The translations under genes and the position numbers were made by a program. The notes under the pieces are model-generated. The model did not search any database. It saw only the letters and a list, made by a program, of their open reading frames with translations, and had not been told where the DNA came from. This document shows, piece after piece, positions 1 to 9,109 of a stretch of DNA of 64,000 nt. The stretch is from an uncultured Marvinbryantia sp. (lineage in GTDB: Bacteria > Bacillota > Clostridia > Lachnospirales > Lachnospiraceae). The stretch covers positions 9,267 through 73,266 of the forward strand of contig NZ_CAJKOX010000019.1 in NCBI RefSeq assembly GCF_905201705.1, read 5' to 3'. The first letter of the stretch is position 1. The number at the start of each line of letters is the position of its first letter.

Positions 1-558
1 GGCATTCAGATTCTGCTTAAAGCAATAGAGCAATGCAATGGGAAGATGATGTTCCACTTCGCTGGGAAAGGGCGATTGTTGCCTGAAATACAGAAAGCCG
101 CTGAAAAAAACGGGAACATAGTAATTGAAGGTTTCCTATCCGAAGATAAATTGAATGAATTGATGGAGAAGATGGATATGCTTGTATGCCCTTCAATTTG
201 GGATGAGCCATTTGGAAGAGTGATTATTGATGCATACAAATCCTGCGTTCCTGTCATTGGGACAAATTGCGGCGGTATTCCTGAATTGATTGAAAATGGA
301 GTCACCGGCCTGATAATAGAGAAAAATTCAGTGGATAGTTTGGTGCAGGCATTAACGTATATGGATGAACATAAATTGACGAGGGAAATGGTAAATGCGA
401 TGGAAAAAAAATTAAGACAGTTTTCTTTATTATCACAAAGGGAACAGTTTGAAAAAATATACAATAAAATTCGGGGGGGGGTATTTCCTAACTCTCGAAA
501 TTCCGAATATTGCGGAGATATCAGGTATGTATGGCCGCGAGAATTGCTGGCTGCCTGA
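1..558 (+). CDS. Glycosyltransferase family 4, C-terminal part (cut by window start)
   Basis: The reading frame is open from the first base, so the gene starts upstream. What is visible is the C-terminal nucleotide-sugar-binding half of a GT-B glycosyltransferase. The segment EPFGRVIID is the family-4 E-x7-E motif with Asp in place of the second Glu, and CGGIPELIENGVTGLI is the usual following block. Inferred role: adding a sugar to a lipid-linked repeat unit at the inner membrane face, as for the next three genes. The frame crosses a run of nine G at 473-481, after which the last 26 residues look unlike a normal family terminus. One extra G would stop the protein at 491; one fewer would give a different tail ending at 568. 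Confidence 0.85.
   Translation, partial: GIQILLKAIEQCNGKMMFHFAGKGRLLPEIQKAAEKNGNIVIEGFLSEDKLNELMEKMDMLVCPSIWDEPFGRVIIDAYKSCVPVIGTNCGGIPELIENGVTGLIIEKNSVDSLVQALTYMDEHKLTREMVNAMEKKLRQFSLLSQREQFEKIYNKIRGGVFPNSRNSEYCGDIRYVWPRELLAA
473..481 (+). repeat. G9 homopolymer tract in a glycosyltransferase gene
   Basis: Nine consecutive G lie in an AT-rich gene close to its 3' end. Tract length decides which of three C-termini is made (ends at 491, 558 or 568). It matches the tract at 7937 in length and base. It could be a slipped-strand switch or a base-calling artefact. Confidence 0.7.
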
Positions 559-582
559 TGCTGCGTAATAGGAGGGATAGAG

Positions 583-1755
583 ATGAAACTTACTTTTATA
601 CATGATGGACCTTTATTCTATGATTCTGAGGGCAGATACTATGAATTTGCATACCATGAGTTGCTAGAAAGATACGCATACCTTGCGGATGATATTACTT
701 TCATGATGAGGACAAAACCGATAAGCGGTGATAGAAAATTTACACCTGTTCCAAGTGCAGTTCATGTGGTAGGTGTGCCAAATTTTAAGAGCCCAAAGCT
801 TTATCTGACAGAGAGGAAGAAAGCGGAGAAAATTGTAGAAAAACAGGTTCGAGAGTCAGATATTGTGGTATTGAGGACGCAGAGTTCCATTGCCCAGCTC
901 GCATTAAAATATATTCATGAGCTTAAGAAGCCTTACATTATAGAAAGCGTAGGATGTTCATGGGATAGTTACTGGAACCACGGAATGTTGGGTAAAATGG
1001 TGGCACCATATATGTATTACAAAACCAAGAAAGCAATAGCAGAAGCGGGTTATGTGTATTATGTGACCACACAATTCCTTCAGAAACGCTATCCGACACA
1101 TGGAAAGTCAGTGAGCTGTTCTAATGTGGTTCTGGACAAGTTGGAAGGAAAGACATTGGACAAGAGATTAGAAAAAATACATCGGTTTAATCCAAACGAA
1201 AAGTTGGTATTAGGGACAGCGGCCGCCCTTGACACACGTTATAAGGGTCAGGAATATGTGATCAGGTCGATAAGGGGGTTGCTGGAAGCAGGATATAATG
1301 TTGAATACCATCTTGCCGGAGGCATGACGGGGGCGAAAGAAAATTCTTTCCTAAAAGAACTGGCATATAAATGTGGCGTGTCTGAACGGGTCATATTTTG
1401 TGGCAGCCTTGCCTCGAACCAAATGCCAGAATACTATGATTCACTTGACATTTACGTACAGCCCAGCAAACAGGAAGGGCTGCCAAGAGCTGTAATAGAG
1501 GCAATGAGCCGGGGCTGCCCTGTAATTGGCACAAGCATTGCTGGGATACCGGAGTTGGTGCAGGAGCAATTTCTTTTTAAGAAGGGTAGTGAAAAAGATT
1601 TTGTAAAAGCATTGCAAAGAATCTTAAGAAGCGACCTTTCGGAAATTGCTACAGAAAATTTTGAAAAGGCCCGCAAGTATGAAAAAAACAACTTGAAGGA
1701 AAAGAGGGAAAGGTTTTATGACCAATTCCTGTCAGATATAGATAAATTGAAATAG
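583..1755 (+). CDS. Glycosyltransferase family 4
   Basis: This 390-residue protein has the size and layout of a GT-B fold family-4 (group 1) glycosyltransferase. The C-terminal donor-binding motif EGLPRAVIEAMSRG (E-x7-E) is followed by GCPVIGTSIAGIPEL. The start has an excellent ribosome site, AGGAGG seven bases upstream. No signal peptide or membrane segment is seen, so it should act at the cytoplasmic membrane face. It sits 25 bp after the preceding glycosyltransferase and 10 bp before the next, in one transcription unit for a surface polysaccharide. Sugar specificity cannot be read from the sequence. Confidence 0.88.
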   Translation: MKLTFIHDGPLFYDSEGRYYEFAYHELLERYAYLADDITFMMRTKPISGDRKFTPVPSAVHVVGVPNFKSPKLYLTERKKAEKIVEKQVRESDIVVLRTQSSIAQLALKYIHELKKPYIIESVGCSWDSYWNHGMLGKMVAPYMYYKTKKAIAEAGYVYYVTTQFLQKRYPTHGKSVSCSNVVLDKLEGKTLDKRLEKIHRFNPNEKLVLGTAAALDTRYKGQEYVIRSIRGLLEAGYNVEYHLAGGMTGAKENSFLKELAYKCGVSERVIFCGSLASNQMPEYYDSLDIYVQPSKQEGLPRAVIEAMSRGCPVIGTSIAGIPELVQEQFLFKKGSEKDFVKALQRILRSDLSEIATENFEKARKYEKNNLKEKRERFYDQFLSDIDKLK

Positions 1756-1765
1756 GAGGCAGCAT

Positions 1766-2815
1766 ATGAAGAGGTATGCAATTCCAGGAGTGTTTGTTGG
1801 TCGATCCCTGACCGGCGTAACCAGATATTCATGGGAAATAATAGATCAGCTTGATCAGCTCATTGAGGGCAAAGACATAACTGTTGATTTTGTCATCCCG
1901 GTTGGTGTGCAGATTGAAAAAAAGTATAAAAATATTAGAATTATTCATTATGGTAAAAATGTCAAATTTTTTTGGCTTAATATATCATTCCTGAATTATC
2001 TGAGAAAAGAACACGCAATAGGAATTCATCTGGGAGTAAATGTACCATGGCTGAAACCGGATATTGTCTGCATTTATGATGTTAACTCCATAGCGAACCC
2101 CCAGTTTTTTAGCAAGTATCATTATGTAAAAACAAAGTTAGAAAAAAAATTGGCGGTCAAGAGAGGAAAGAAAGTGTTTACTATTTCAAAATTCTCTGCG
2201 GATGAGATTGAAAAGTACATTGGAGGTAAAGCTGAGGACTTCCCAGTTGTTCCGTGCGCATGGCAGCATATGGCATCGATTCGGGTTACTGGTGATTCTA
2301 AGGAGAAGTTTGGTGTGGAAAAAGGAACCTACTTTTTCTCTATGTCCAGTGTAGCTCCGACAAAGAATTTTAAATGGGTGATTGAAGCTGCGAAACAAAA
2401 CAGGAATCACATATTCATTATCGCAGGTGGGACAGACCCCAAAACTTTTGGTATAAGTTCGCTTGAAAATGAGGCACCAAATGTTAAATATGTTGGAAGA
2501 GTGTCAGATGAAGATGCCAAACTTTTGATGCGGGACTGCAAGGCATTCCTGTTTCCTTCTTATTACGAAGGCTTTGGAATACCACCTATGGAGGCGCTTG
2601 CTTGCGGGGCACCGGAAGTGGTTGTATCAGATATTCCAGTGATGCATGAAGTATGCGGTGAGTCTGCTCATTATATAGATCCGTTTGATTATTCTGATAT
2701 TGACATGGAAAAGATAATGGGGTCAAAAGTAGCTCCTTCCAAGAAGGTTCTTGATAAATACAGTTGGAAAGACAGCGCTAAGCGTCTCCTGTCCATATTA
2801 GAAACAGTTAGATGA
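1766..2815 (+). CDS. Glycosyltransferase family 4
   Basis: A 349-residue GT-B glycosyltransferase. The donor-site motif EGFGIPPMEALACG has both glutamates of E-x7-E, and YVGRVSDEDAKLLMRDC is the typical block before it. The N-terminus carries GVFVGRSLTGVTRYSWEI, like mannosyl/rhamnosyl transferases of group 1, which bind the acceptor there. AGGAGG lies six bases before the ATG. It overlaps the first possible start of the next gene by four bases, which indicates operonic translation. Likely cytosolic or membrane-peripheral; substrate unknown. Confidence 0.87.
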   Translation: MKRYAIPGVFVGRSLTGVTRYSWEIIDQLDQLIEGKDITVDFVIPVGVQIEKKYKNIRIIHYGKNVKFFWLNISFLNYLRKEHAIGIHLGVNVPWLKPDIVCIYDVNSIANPQFFSKYHYVKTKLEKKLAVKRGKKVFTISKFSADEIEKYIGGKAEDFPVVPCAWQHMASIRVTGDSKEKFGVEKGTYFFSMSSVAPTKNFKWVIEAAKQNRNHIFIIAGGTDPKTFGISSLENEAPNVKYVGRVSDEDAKLLMRDCKAFLFPSYYEGFGIPPMEALACGAPEVVVSDIPVMHEVCGESAHYIDPFDYSDIDMEKIMGSKVAPSKKVLDKYSWKDSAKRLLSILETVR

Positions 2816-2823
2816 GGTGTCAA

Positions 2824-4026
2824 ATGCGGATCTTAATAATAAATGAATTGGCAAAATCAGGCGGAGCAGAAATGCAAAGCATGAGGGAATGCGAACTATT
2901 AAGGCAATTTGGAAATGAGTCGATGGTTCTGACTTTAGACCCTAATTTTACGCTGGGCTGGAACACGGAATACCATTATAATATTTCCCTAAATGAGTCT
3001 GTAATTAAGCATAAACTTCAAATGCTGTTTGTTGATAGAAGCATTGTGAAAGAAATAAGAGGAATAATAAAGCAGTTTAAACCGGATTATATCCATTTGA
3101 ATAATTCTAAAGAACACGCTTTATCTATATTCCAAGCAGTAAAAGGGTATAAATGCATGCGCACTATCAGAGATTATGGAGCAGTTTGTCCAAACTCGCA
3201 GTCTATATGTGCTGATTTAACTGTGTGCGATGGGTATACTCATTGTACGAAGTGTATTAGAAATTGTTGGCTTGGTAAAAAATCCGGTTTAAAGGGATTG
3301 TGGAAATGGATATGCTTTAAGCGGAGAAATTCTGCCCAAAAGAAAGTAATAACTAATTTTGCGTGTCCAAGCCAGATGTTAACTGATTATTGCAACCGTT
3401 TTGGCTTAAAAACGACCTGCGTCAATAACCCTTTTGATTTTTCAATGCTGGATGGAAAGATAAAGAATACAAATTTTAGGAAAAAAGTATTCCTATATTA
3501 TGGGCAAATTATTGGGTTTAAAGGTGTTGAACAGCTTATAGAAGCATTTTCTGAATTTAGCAAGGATAAGGATGATGTAGAGTTGCATCTTGCTGGAATG
3601 CTGCCAGAAGTATATAAAGGAACATTAGACAAGCTACTTTCTCAGTATGGAAAGGGAAAGATCCAATATATTGGTAAATTAGAGTACAATGACATGATTA
3701 TGGAGTTACTCAAAGTACATACGGTAGTAATCCCTTCATTATGGATAGAGAATTATCCCAATACTGCTTTAGAAGCAATGTCTGTTGGTTGCTTGGTGTT
3801 AGGATCTGAACGTGGTGGAATGAGAGAAATCATAGGAACAGAGCGGTTTATCTTCAATGTACTTGATAAGGCTGATATTGTTGAAAAGCTTGAATTAGCA
3901 TATGGGATTTCAGAAGATGAATATAAGAAAATTACAACAACCGGGCAAAATCGTGTGCGCAGTAATAATTCATTTGAAATGTACTATAAGAGACTTATGA
4001 AATGCTTTTCTAATATAAGTGCCTAA
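2824..4026 (+). CDS. Glycosyltransferase family 4 with Cys cluster
   Basis: About 400 residues with family-4 donor motif ENYPNTALEAMSVG (E-x7-E). A cysteine-rich stretch at about residues 115-145 (CPNSQSICADLTVC then CTKCIRNC) may bind a metal and is seen in a subset of polysaccharide glycosyltransferases. I chose ATG 2824 because GAGGTG lies just upstream; ATG 2812 overlaps the previous stop but has no ribosome site of its own. It belongs to the same polysaccharide operon. Acceptor and donor cannot be assigned. Confidence 0.86.
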   Translation: MRILIINELAKSGGAEMQSMRECELLRQFGNESMVLTLDPNFTLGWNTEYHYNISLNESVIKHKLQMLFVDRSIVKEIRGIIKQFKPDYIHLNNSKEHALSIFQAVKGYKCMRTIRDYGAVCPNSQSICADLTVCDGYTHCTKCIRNCWLGKKSGLKGLWKWICFKRRNSAQKKVITNFACPSQMLTDYCNRFGLKTTCVNNPFDFSMLDGKIKNTNFRKKVFLYYGQIIGFKGVEQLIEAFSEFSKDKDDVELHLAGMLPEVYKGTLDKLLSQYGKGKIQYIGKLEYNDMIMELLKVHTVVIPSLWIENYPNTALEAMSVGCLVLGSERGGMREIIGTERFIFNVLDKADIVEKLELAYGISEDEYKKITTTGQNRVRSNNSFEMYYKRLMKCFSNISA

Positions 4027-4157
4027 TTGTGATGATTGTCAATAAAGAAATGTATTGTTTGAAGTGTTATAGCGGTATCGTAAAACCAGCTAAAAAATAC
4101 ATTACCGCTGAAATATGGTAACTGCGATTGTTTGGTTTGCCTAAAGGAGAGATGATA

Positions 4158-5483
4158 GTGGGTTACATAATTGCGATTATGTGTGTGCTTATAGCCATTT
4201 TTGCGTATAAAATTGAAAAGAACTGGTATAACCCGGCTACAGTTATTTTTAGTATTTGGGCAGTTGTATTATTTTTGTATTCCTTAAAATTATATGGAAT
4301 TTATGATGTTGAGGGTACTGCTTATGCCACTATTGCATTGGGGCTCTTTTGTTTTTTTATTGGCTATATAGTATGCACAGCCGGAAAAAGACAAATCGTC
4401 CTTACCCAGCGGAATCACAGTCAAGTTAAAGAATACATTAACTATAGGCTTTTAAAGATCTGTGGGGTTATTGTTTTCGCTTTTTTTGCAGAAGAGGCAA
4501 TTGAGACATTAGTGCTGGCTCGTTCGGGAATATCGCTTTTTGACATTAGATCCTCCCTGCAGGGATATGCACAGTATAGTTTTTCGGATAATTTATATGT
4601 TTTAAGAAGCATGATAGGCCCATTATACACATGGGCAATTCTTCCAATATATAATGCGATGTTAATTATTTCTTGCATAGACCTTTTTGCGGGGAAAAAA
4701 GATAAAATATTGATTCTCCTGTCTGTAGGATGTCTATTGTTGAAAAGCTTCAAAGAAGGAAGCAGGGTAGCGTTATTTGCATTTATGATCTATCTTTTGT
4801 TTGCTATGGTGATATACGGAAAAAAAATCGTTTTATCCCAAAAGGCAAAGAAACGGATACGTTTAGTAATCCTTGCGGCGATACTGATTATATTTGTAAT
4901 TTCAAATATCCGTATTAGTACTGGGGAAAAAACCCTCTTTGAGGAGATATATTTATATTTTACATGCTGCATTCCATTATGGGATCATTGGCTTTCCGAA
5001 ATGATGACAAAAGGTACGGAGTATACATATGGGGCGACTTCTCTTTATGGTATTTTACAACTTCCTGTAACAGCACTATCCATATTAAATGGCAGTACGC
5101 TGGAATGGTACCAAGCTGGGCAGCAGGCCATTCAAGATACAGAAATGTTTATCCAGGTGCGTAATGCAAGCTATTCATTCCGTTCCAATGCATACACAAC
5201 AATGTTTTATTATTTTTATAAAGATGCCGGAATGATTGGAATCATTTTGGGAGGGGCATTATTTGGCGGAGTATGTACCTCCGTTTATAAACGAATGAAA
5301 AAAGGAATAAAGGTAGGATTGAAATCTGAAAGACAGGTTTTTGTTTATTTGTTGCTTTTACAGGCTATGGTTTTATCCTTTGTCCGTGTGTATTTTTCAG
5401 TGGCTTCGTACTCCTTTACTTTCCTTTATGCATTTGTTTTCATTAGAAAGAAATATGACAGAGAAGGGGAGAATGAGGAATGA
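4158..5483 (+). CDS. Wzy-like polysaccharide polymerase (multi-pass membrane protein)
   Basis: About 440 residues of mostly hydrophobic segments, roughly ten predicted membrane spans, with a larger extracytoplasmic stretch around residues 270-340. This layout and its place between glycosyltransferases and a flippase fit a Wzy-type polymerase that joins lipid-linked repeat units outside the membrane. These proteins share almost no sequence motifs, so the call rests on topology and context. GTG 4158 is best spaced from AAAGGAGA; ATG 4152 and TTG 4128 are in-frame alternatives. A 130-bp gap precedes it, holding an AGCGGTA/TACCGCT inverted repeat. Its end overlaps the next gene by 4 bp. Confidence 0.75.
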   Translation: MGYIIAIMCVLIAIFAYKIEKNWYNPATVIFSIWAVVLFLYSLKLYGIYDVEGTAYATIALGLFCFFIGYIVCTAGKRQIVLTQRNHSQVKEYINYRLLKICGVIVFAFFAEEAIETLVLARSGISLFDIRSSLQGYAQYSFSDNLYVLRSMIGPLYTWAILPIYNAMLIISCIDLFAGKKDKILILLSVGCLLLKSFKEGSRVALFAFMIYLLFAMVIYGKKIVLSQKAKKRIRLVILAAILIIFVISNIRISTGEKTLFEEIYLYFTCCIPLWDHWLSEMMTKGTEYTYGATSLYGILQLPVTALSILNGSTLEWYQAGQQAIQDTEMFIQVRNASYSFRSNAYTTMFYYFYKDAGMIGIILGGALFGGVCTSVYKRMKKGIKVGLKSERQVFVYLLLLQAMVLSFVRVYFSVASYSFTFLYAFVFIRKKYDREGENEE

Positions 5484-5971
5484 TTAGTGCATTACTTTGT
5501 GAATATGAGAGCATGGTTGGCAGAAAAAAGTTTGAACTGTTGTACGCTATTATATGCTATTACAGAATGCCTAAATACCGAGTTCGTGTGCTGATAAGAT
5601 GGCTTATTTCTACTAATAGCCCTTTTATGAAAGAACGAGTGGCAAATAAACTTATGTTAAAATATGGTATGGAAATAGCAAAAAATGTAAAGATAGGAAA
5701 CAACCTAAAAATTGAACATTTTAATGGAATCGTGTTTGGATTGGGCACCGTGATCGGTGACAACTGTACAATATACCAGCAGGTAACGCTGGGACAAAAA
5801 AATGGAGAATACCCAATTGTAGGGAATAATGTTGTGATTTATCCTGGCGCAAAAGTATTAGGGGGAATTCATGTTGGAGATAATGCTGTGATAGCGCCTA
5901 ATTCGGTTGTCTTGAAAGATGTTGAAAATGGAGCAGTTTTTGCGGGGGTTCCGGCAAAAAGGATAAAATAA
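5480..5971 (+). CDS. CysE-like hexapeptide-repeat acetyltransferase
   Basis: A 163-residue protein whose C-terminal half shows left-handed beta-helix hexapeptide repeats (IGDNCTIYQQVTLG, VGNNVVIYPGAKVLGG, VGDNAVIAPNSVVLKD) and ends in the typical GVPAKRIK. Resemblance is to serine O-acetyltransferases, but its place in a polysaccharide cluster suggests O-acetylation of a sugar intermediate with acetyl-CoA. The conserved active-site His is seen in IEHFNGIVFG. It starts at an ATGA overlap with the polymerase gene, so translation is probably coupled. Confidence 0.82.
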   Translation: MISALLCEYESMVGRKKFELLYAIICYYRMPKYRVRVLIRWLISTNSPFMKERVANKLMLKYGMEIAKNVKIGNNLKIEHFNGIVFGLGTVIGDNCTIYQQVTLGQKNGEYPIVGNNVVIYPGAKVLGGIHVGDNAVIAPNSVVLKDVENGAVFAGVPAKRIK

Positions 5972-6002
5972 AGACTAGCTTTAAGAAAGGGCACATAGTA
6001 TA

Positions 6003-7433
6003 ATGGCCAATTTGAAGAAAAATATTGTTTATAATTTTACTTATCAAGTATTGATTTTGATTCTTCCGTTTATTACGGCACCGTATCTTTCAAGAGTGAT
6101 AGGGCCAGATGGTGTAGGAACCTATTCATTTGCATATTCGGTCGCTCTATATTTTACTTATATTACGATGCTCGGATTAAATAATTATGGCAATCGCTCC
6201 ATAGCTTCTACACAGAACGACTTAGGAAAAAGATCAGATACGTTTTGCGAAATATATGTCATGCAAATAATCTCTTTCTGTATTAGTGCCTTAATGTATG
6301 GTATTTATGTGTTGTTTTTTTCTGTAGATAAAGTTGCAGCCACAGTGATGGGAATTATGGTTTTATCGTCGCTTTTTGATATTAACTGGTTTTTCTTTGG
6401 AATGGAGCTTTTTAAGCTGACAGTTACAAGAAATGCTGTAATAAAAATTGGTACTGCAATTTGTATTTTTGCCTTTATTAAGGAAAGAAGCGATGTCTAT
6501 AAATACATTTTGATTATGGCTACGAGCGTACTTTTAAGTCAAATGTGCTTATGGCCTTTTGTTAAGAGGTATGTACATTTTTCTAGACCGTCCTTGAAAA
6601 ATGTACTAAAACATTTTAAACCTAATCTGACATTGTTTGTTCCGGTTATAGCTGTTAGCTTATATAAAATTATGGACAAGGTAATGCTGGGATACATGAG
6701 TACAATGACAGAGGTTGGCTATTATGAAAATGCAGAAAAAATAATCAACATTGCCTTAACACTGATTACAGCGGTTGGAACTGTAATGCTTCCCAGGATG
6801 ACTGCCCTAATTTCAAATAATAATATTAGTGAGAGCAGAAAATATATTGATAAGAGCATGGCACTTGTATTGGCATATTCTAATGCTGTGGCTTTTGGTA
6901 TTTTCGCCGTAGGAAAGTTATTTGCGGTTGTTTATTATGGTAAAGATTTTGAAAAAACAGGAATAATAATGATTCTACTTGCTGTAACAATAGTGTTCTT
7001 GGGGTGTGGAAATGTGGTACGAACTCAATATCTTATACCAAATAAACATGATAAAATTTACATATACTCTGCGATTATTGGCGCAGTTGTGAATTTGGTA
7101 ATTAATGGGTTGTTGATTCCAGAATATGCTTCTATAGGTGCCGCTATTGGTACGATTGCAGCAGAATTTTGTGTTTTGTTTTACCAACTTTATTCCATTC
7201 GAAAAGAGTTAAACTTAAAAGAATATGCCCAATACGAAGCTATTTTTGCACTTATTGGGGTAATAATGGTCATTGTAATTAATGTGTTGCCGGAATCTGA
7301 TAGTAGCGCAATTAATTTGGCTGTAAAAATCTTGGCTGGAGGATGCGTTTATGTCATTATTGCGGGATTTTACTTAGTAAAAGCACAACAATTCAAAATT
7401 CCTGTATTTCATGGAAGGTGGAAAAAGAAGTGA
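6003..7433 (+). CDS. Wzx-like polysaccharide flippase
   Basis: A 476-residue protein with about 12-14 hydrophobic segments. The N-terminus (VYNFTYQVLILILPFITAPY followed by an SRVIGPDGVG block) is characteristic of oligosaccharide flippases of the RfbX/Wzx branch of the MOP superfamily. It should move lipid-linked repeat units across the membrane for Wzy. It begins 32 bp after the acetyltransferase with an AAAGGG ribosome site, and its stop overlaps the GTG start of the acyltransferase. Confidence 0.88.
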   Translation: MANLKKNIVYNFTYQVLILILPFITAPYLSRVIGPDGVGTYSFAYSVALYFTYITMLGLNNYGNRSIASTQNDLGKRSDTFCEIYVMQIISFCISALMYGIYVLFFSVDKVAATVMGIMVLSSLFDINWFFFGMELFKLTVTRNAVIKIGTAICIFAFIKERSDVYKYILIMATSVLLSQMCLWPFVKRYVHFSRPSLKNVLKHFKPNLTLFVPVIAVSLYKIMDKVMLGYMSTMTEVGYYENAEKIINIALTLITAVGTVMLPRMTALISNNNISESRKYIDKSMALVLAYSNAVAFGIFAVGKLFAVVYYGKDFEKTGIIMILLAVTIVFLGCGNVVRTQYLIPNKHDKIYIYSAIIGAVVNLVINGLLIPEYASIGAAIGTIAAEFCVLFYQLYSIRKELNLKEYAQYEAIFALIGVIMVIVINVLPESDSSAINLAVKILAGGCVYVIIAGFYLVKAQQFKIPVFHGRWKKK

Positions 7434-7936
7434 GCAGTCAGATAATGAAATCTTATCGAATCCATTGGATAGATATAGCAAAAGGAATTTGCATTATTTC
7501 GATAGTTATCGGTCATGTATACCATAACAGCTTCATAAGAACCTATGCACTGTCTTTTGATGTGCCTATGTTTTTCTTCCTGTCAGGACTGTGTTATCGA
7601 AAACCGGATGATTCAATAGAATACTTTATTAACAAAATAAAGAGAGTTGTAGTTCCATATTTCTCTTTTTCACTAATCAGCATACTTGTATTTGCGGTTG
7701 CAGGCAGGATAATGCCACAAATTAGTAATATCATGAATTGCTCTCTTGAAGATAATATTCTGGTAATGCTATGGGGAAATTCTAAACCGGATGTGATGAA
7801 GTATAATTCTCCATTGTGGTTTTTGACTTGCTATTTTAGTGTGCTTGTTTTGGCGTTTATAGTTGAAAAAATTGTCGATTTCCTCCGTAATGTTCGTTAT
7901 GTAAGAGAGATTATTATAATTTGCCTTATTTTGATC

Positions 7937-7945
7937 GGGGGGGGG
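7937..7945 (+). repeat. G9 homopolymer tract, first frame break of acyltransferase
   Basis: Nine G in the middle of the acyltransferase gene. G10 or G7 restores the frame; G9 ends the protein at 8017. Confidence 0.8.
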
Positions 7946-8330
7946 ATTCCACACCGTCGATTACATTACCATGGCATTTGGAAACCGCTGTTTCCATGCT
8001 TGTTTGGCTTGAGCTAGGAATAACATTTAAGGAAAAGAAGCTCTTTGACCGTTCTATTAAATTTAAAAATGTGATTATCGTTATTTTTCTTGTAGTTGGA
8101 GCATTGTTAGGGTTTATAAATCGGGATATTATAAAAACATCCCTGCAGGTTAGACAGGACATTTATGGCGTTCATGTTTTGTACTATTTAGGTGCGTTTT
8201 TCGGAATTATGGGATTTTCCTTATTATCTCAGAGAATAGGGAAAAATAAAATATTAGAATATTGTGGACGAAACAGCTTGTCCATACTTGTTGTACATAA
8301 ATTTCCTGTTTTGTTTTTTCAGGAGCTTTT

Positions 8331-8338
8331 CCCCCCCC
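8331..8338 (+). repeat. C8 homopolymer tract, second frame break of acyltransferase
   Basis: Eight C near the 3' end of the same gene. C9 joins it to the final membrane span ending at 8501; C8 gives a premature stop at 8358 for the middle frame. Confidence 0.78.
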
Positions 8339-8542
8339 TACAAAAGCGGCTTTGGTAGATTCAAATTCGATTGTTGGAATTAGCACTGGCATCATAGTCA
8401 TGGCTATTTCAATAGTTTTATCGCTAATTGTGTGTAATGTTATAAAGAGAGTTTGTCCTTTGGTGCTTGGGGAGAAGAAAATAAATAAGAGCAGCAAGTA
8501 AATTTAAACATACATACTTTCGTCAAAAGTGGAGGCGATATA

Positions 8543-9085
8543 TTGGAAGACTGGAAAACAATTAAGACGGAGAAGCTTCTGGATACTCAATGGATAAAAG
8601 TTTATAAAGATGCTGTTGAACTTCCTAATGGGATGCACGTTGAAGACTTTTATAAAGTAGGATTGAACGATGCTTCAGCTATTGTGGGAATGGATAATCA
8701 AAAGAACATCATTCTGGTCAAGCAATATCGATATTGTTGCGGGTGCTGTTCAATCGAAATTCCTGCTGGAACATTTGAAATGAATGATGATGATGGGCTC
8801 GAAGTAGTGAAACGAGAGCTATTAGAAGAGACAGGATATGTATCTGATTGCTGGCAGTATCTTGGGTCTGTTTTTGAAAGTTCTGCTAAATTAACAAATC
8901 AAATGCATTTATATTTTGCAAGCAATTGCAGGAAAATTGGTAAGCAAAATCTTGACGAAGTAGAAGAGATACAGGTAATTGTTGTTCCGTTTGAAAAAGC
9001 GATAGAAATGGTTATGGATAATGAGATTCGATGCAGCAGCTCTGCAAATGGTATTTTACGTGTTGCAAGGTTGTTAGGAAAGTAA
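8543..9085 (+). CDS. Nudix hydrolase, ADP-ribose pyrophosphatase-like
   Basis: A 180-residue protein. The Nudix box core RELLEETGY is preceded by PAGTFEMNDDD, with one residue more than the strict consensus and Asp where the first Glu is usual. IILVKQYRYCCGCCSIEIPAG resembles ADP-ribose and nucleotide-sugar pyrophosphatases. It would hydrolyse a nucleoside diphosphate linked to a sugar. It starts at TTG 8543, with GGAGG seven bases upstream. It ends the polysaccharide region, and a role in trimming nucleotide-sugar pools is only inferred from position. Confidence 0.85.
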   Translation: MEDWKTIKTEKLLDTQWIKVYKDAVELPNGMHVEDFYKVGLNDASAIVGMDNQKNIILVKQYRYCCGCCSIEIPAGTFEMNDDDGLEVVKRELLEETGYVSDCWQYLGSVFESSAKLTNQMHLYFASNCRKIGKQNLDEVEEIQVIVVPFEKAIEMVMDNEIRCSSSANGILRVARLLGK

Positions 9086-9109
9086 GTTGATTGTAGAAAG
9101 GATAAAAGT

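Larger units (their letters stand above)
7430..8501 (+). pseudogene. Membrane acyltransferase (acyltransferase 3 family), out of frame at two homopolymers
   Basis: From GTG 7430 (overlapping the flippase stop, with GGAAGGTGG upstream) the frame encodes RIHWIDIAKGICIISIVIGH, the hallmark N-terminus of acyltransferase-3 proteins, then several membrane spans. At G9 (7937-7945) it shifts; the family sequence resumes one frame over (ITLPWHLETAVSMLVWLELG) and shifts again at C8 (8331-8338). It resumes once more in the third frame to a stop at 8501, including the last membrane span. Each break is repaired by one extra base, giving about 357 residues, normal for the family. The protein would O-acylate surface sugars. 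As sequenced it stops at 8017. Either phase-off or a sequencing artefact. Confidence 0.85.

Noticed and set aside
7921..8358. Separate 145-residue gene
   Set aside because: It continues the acyltransferase in another frame across the G9 tract and has no ribosome site of its own.
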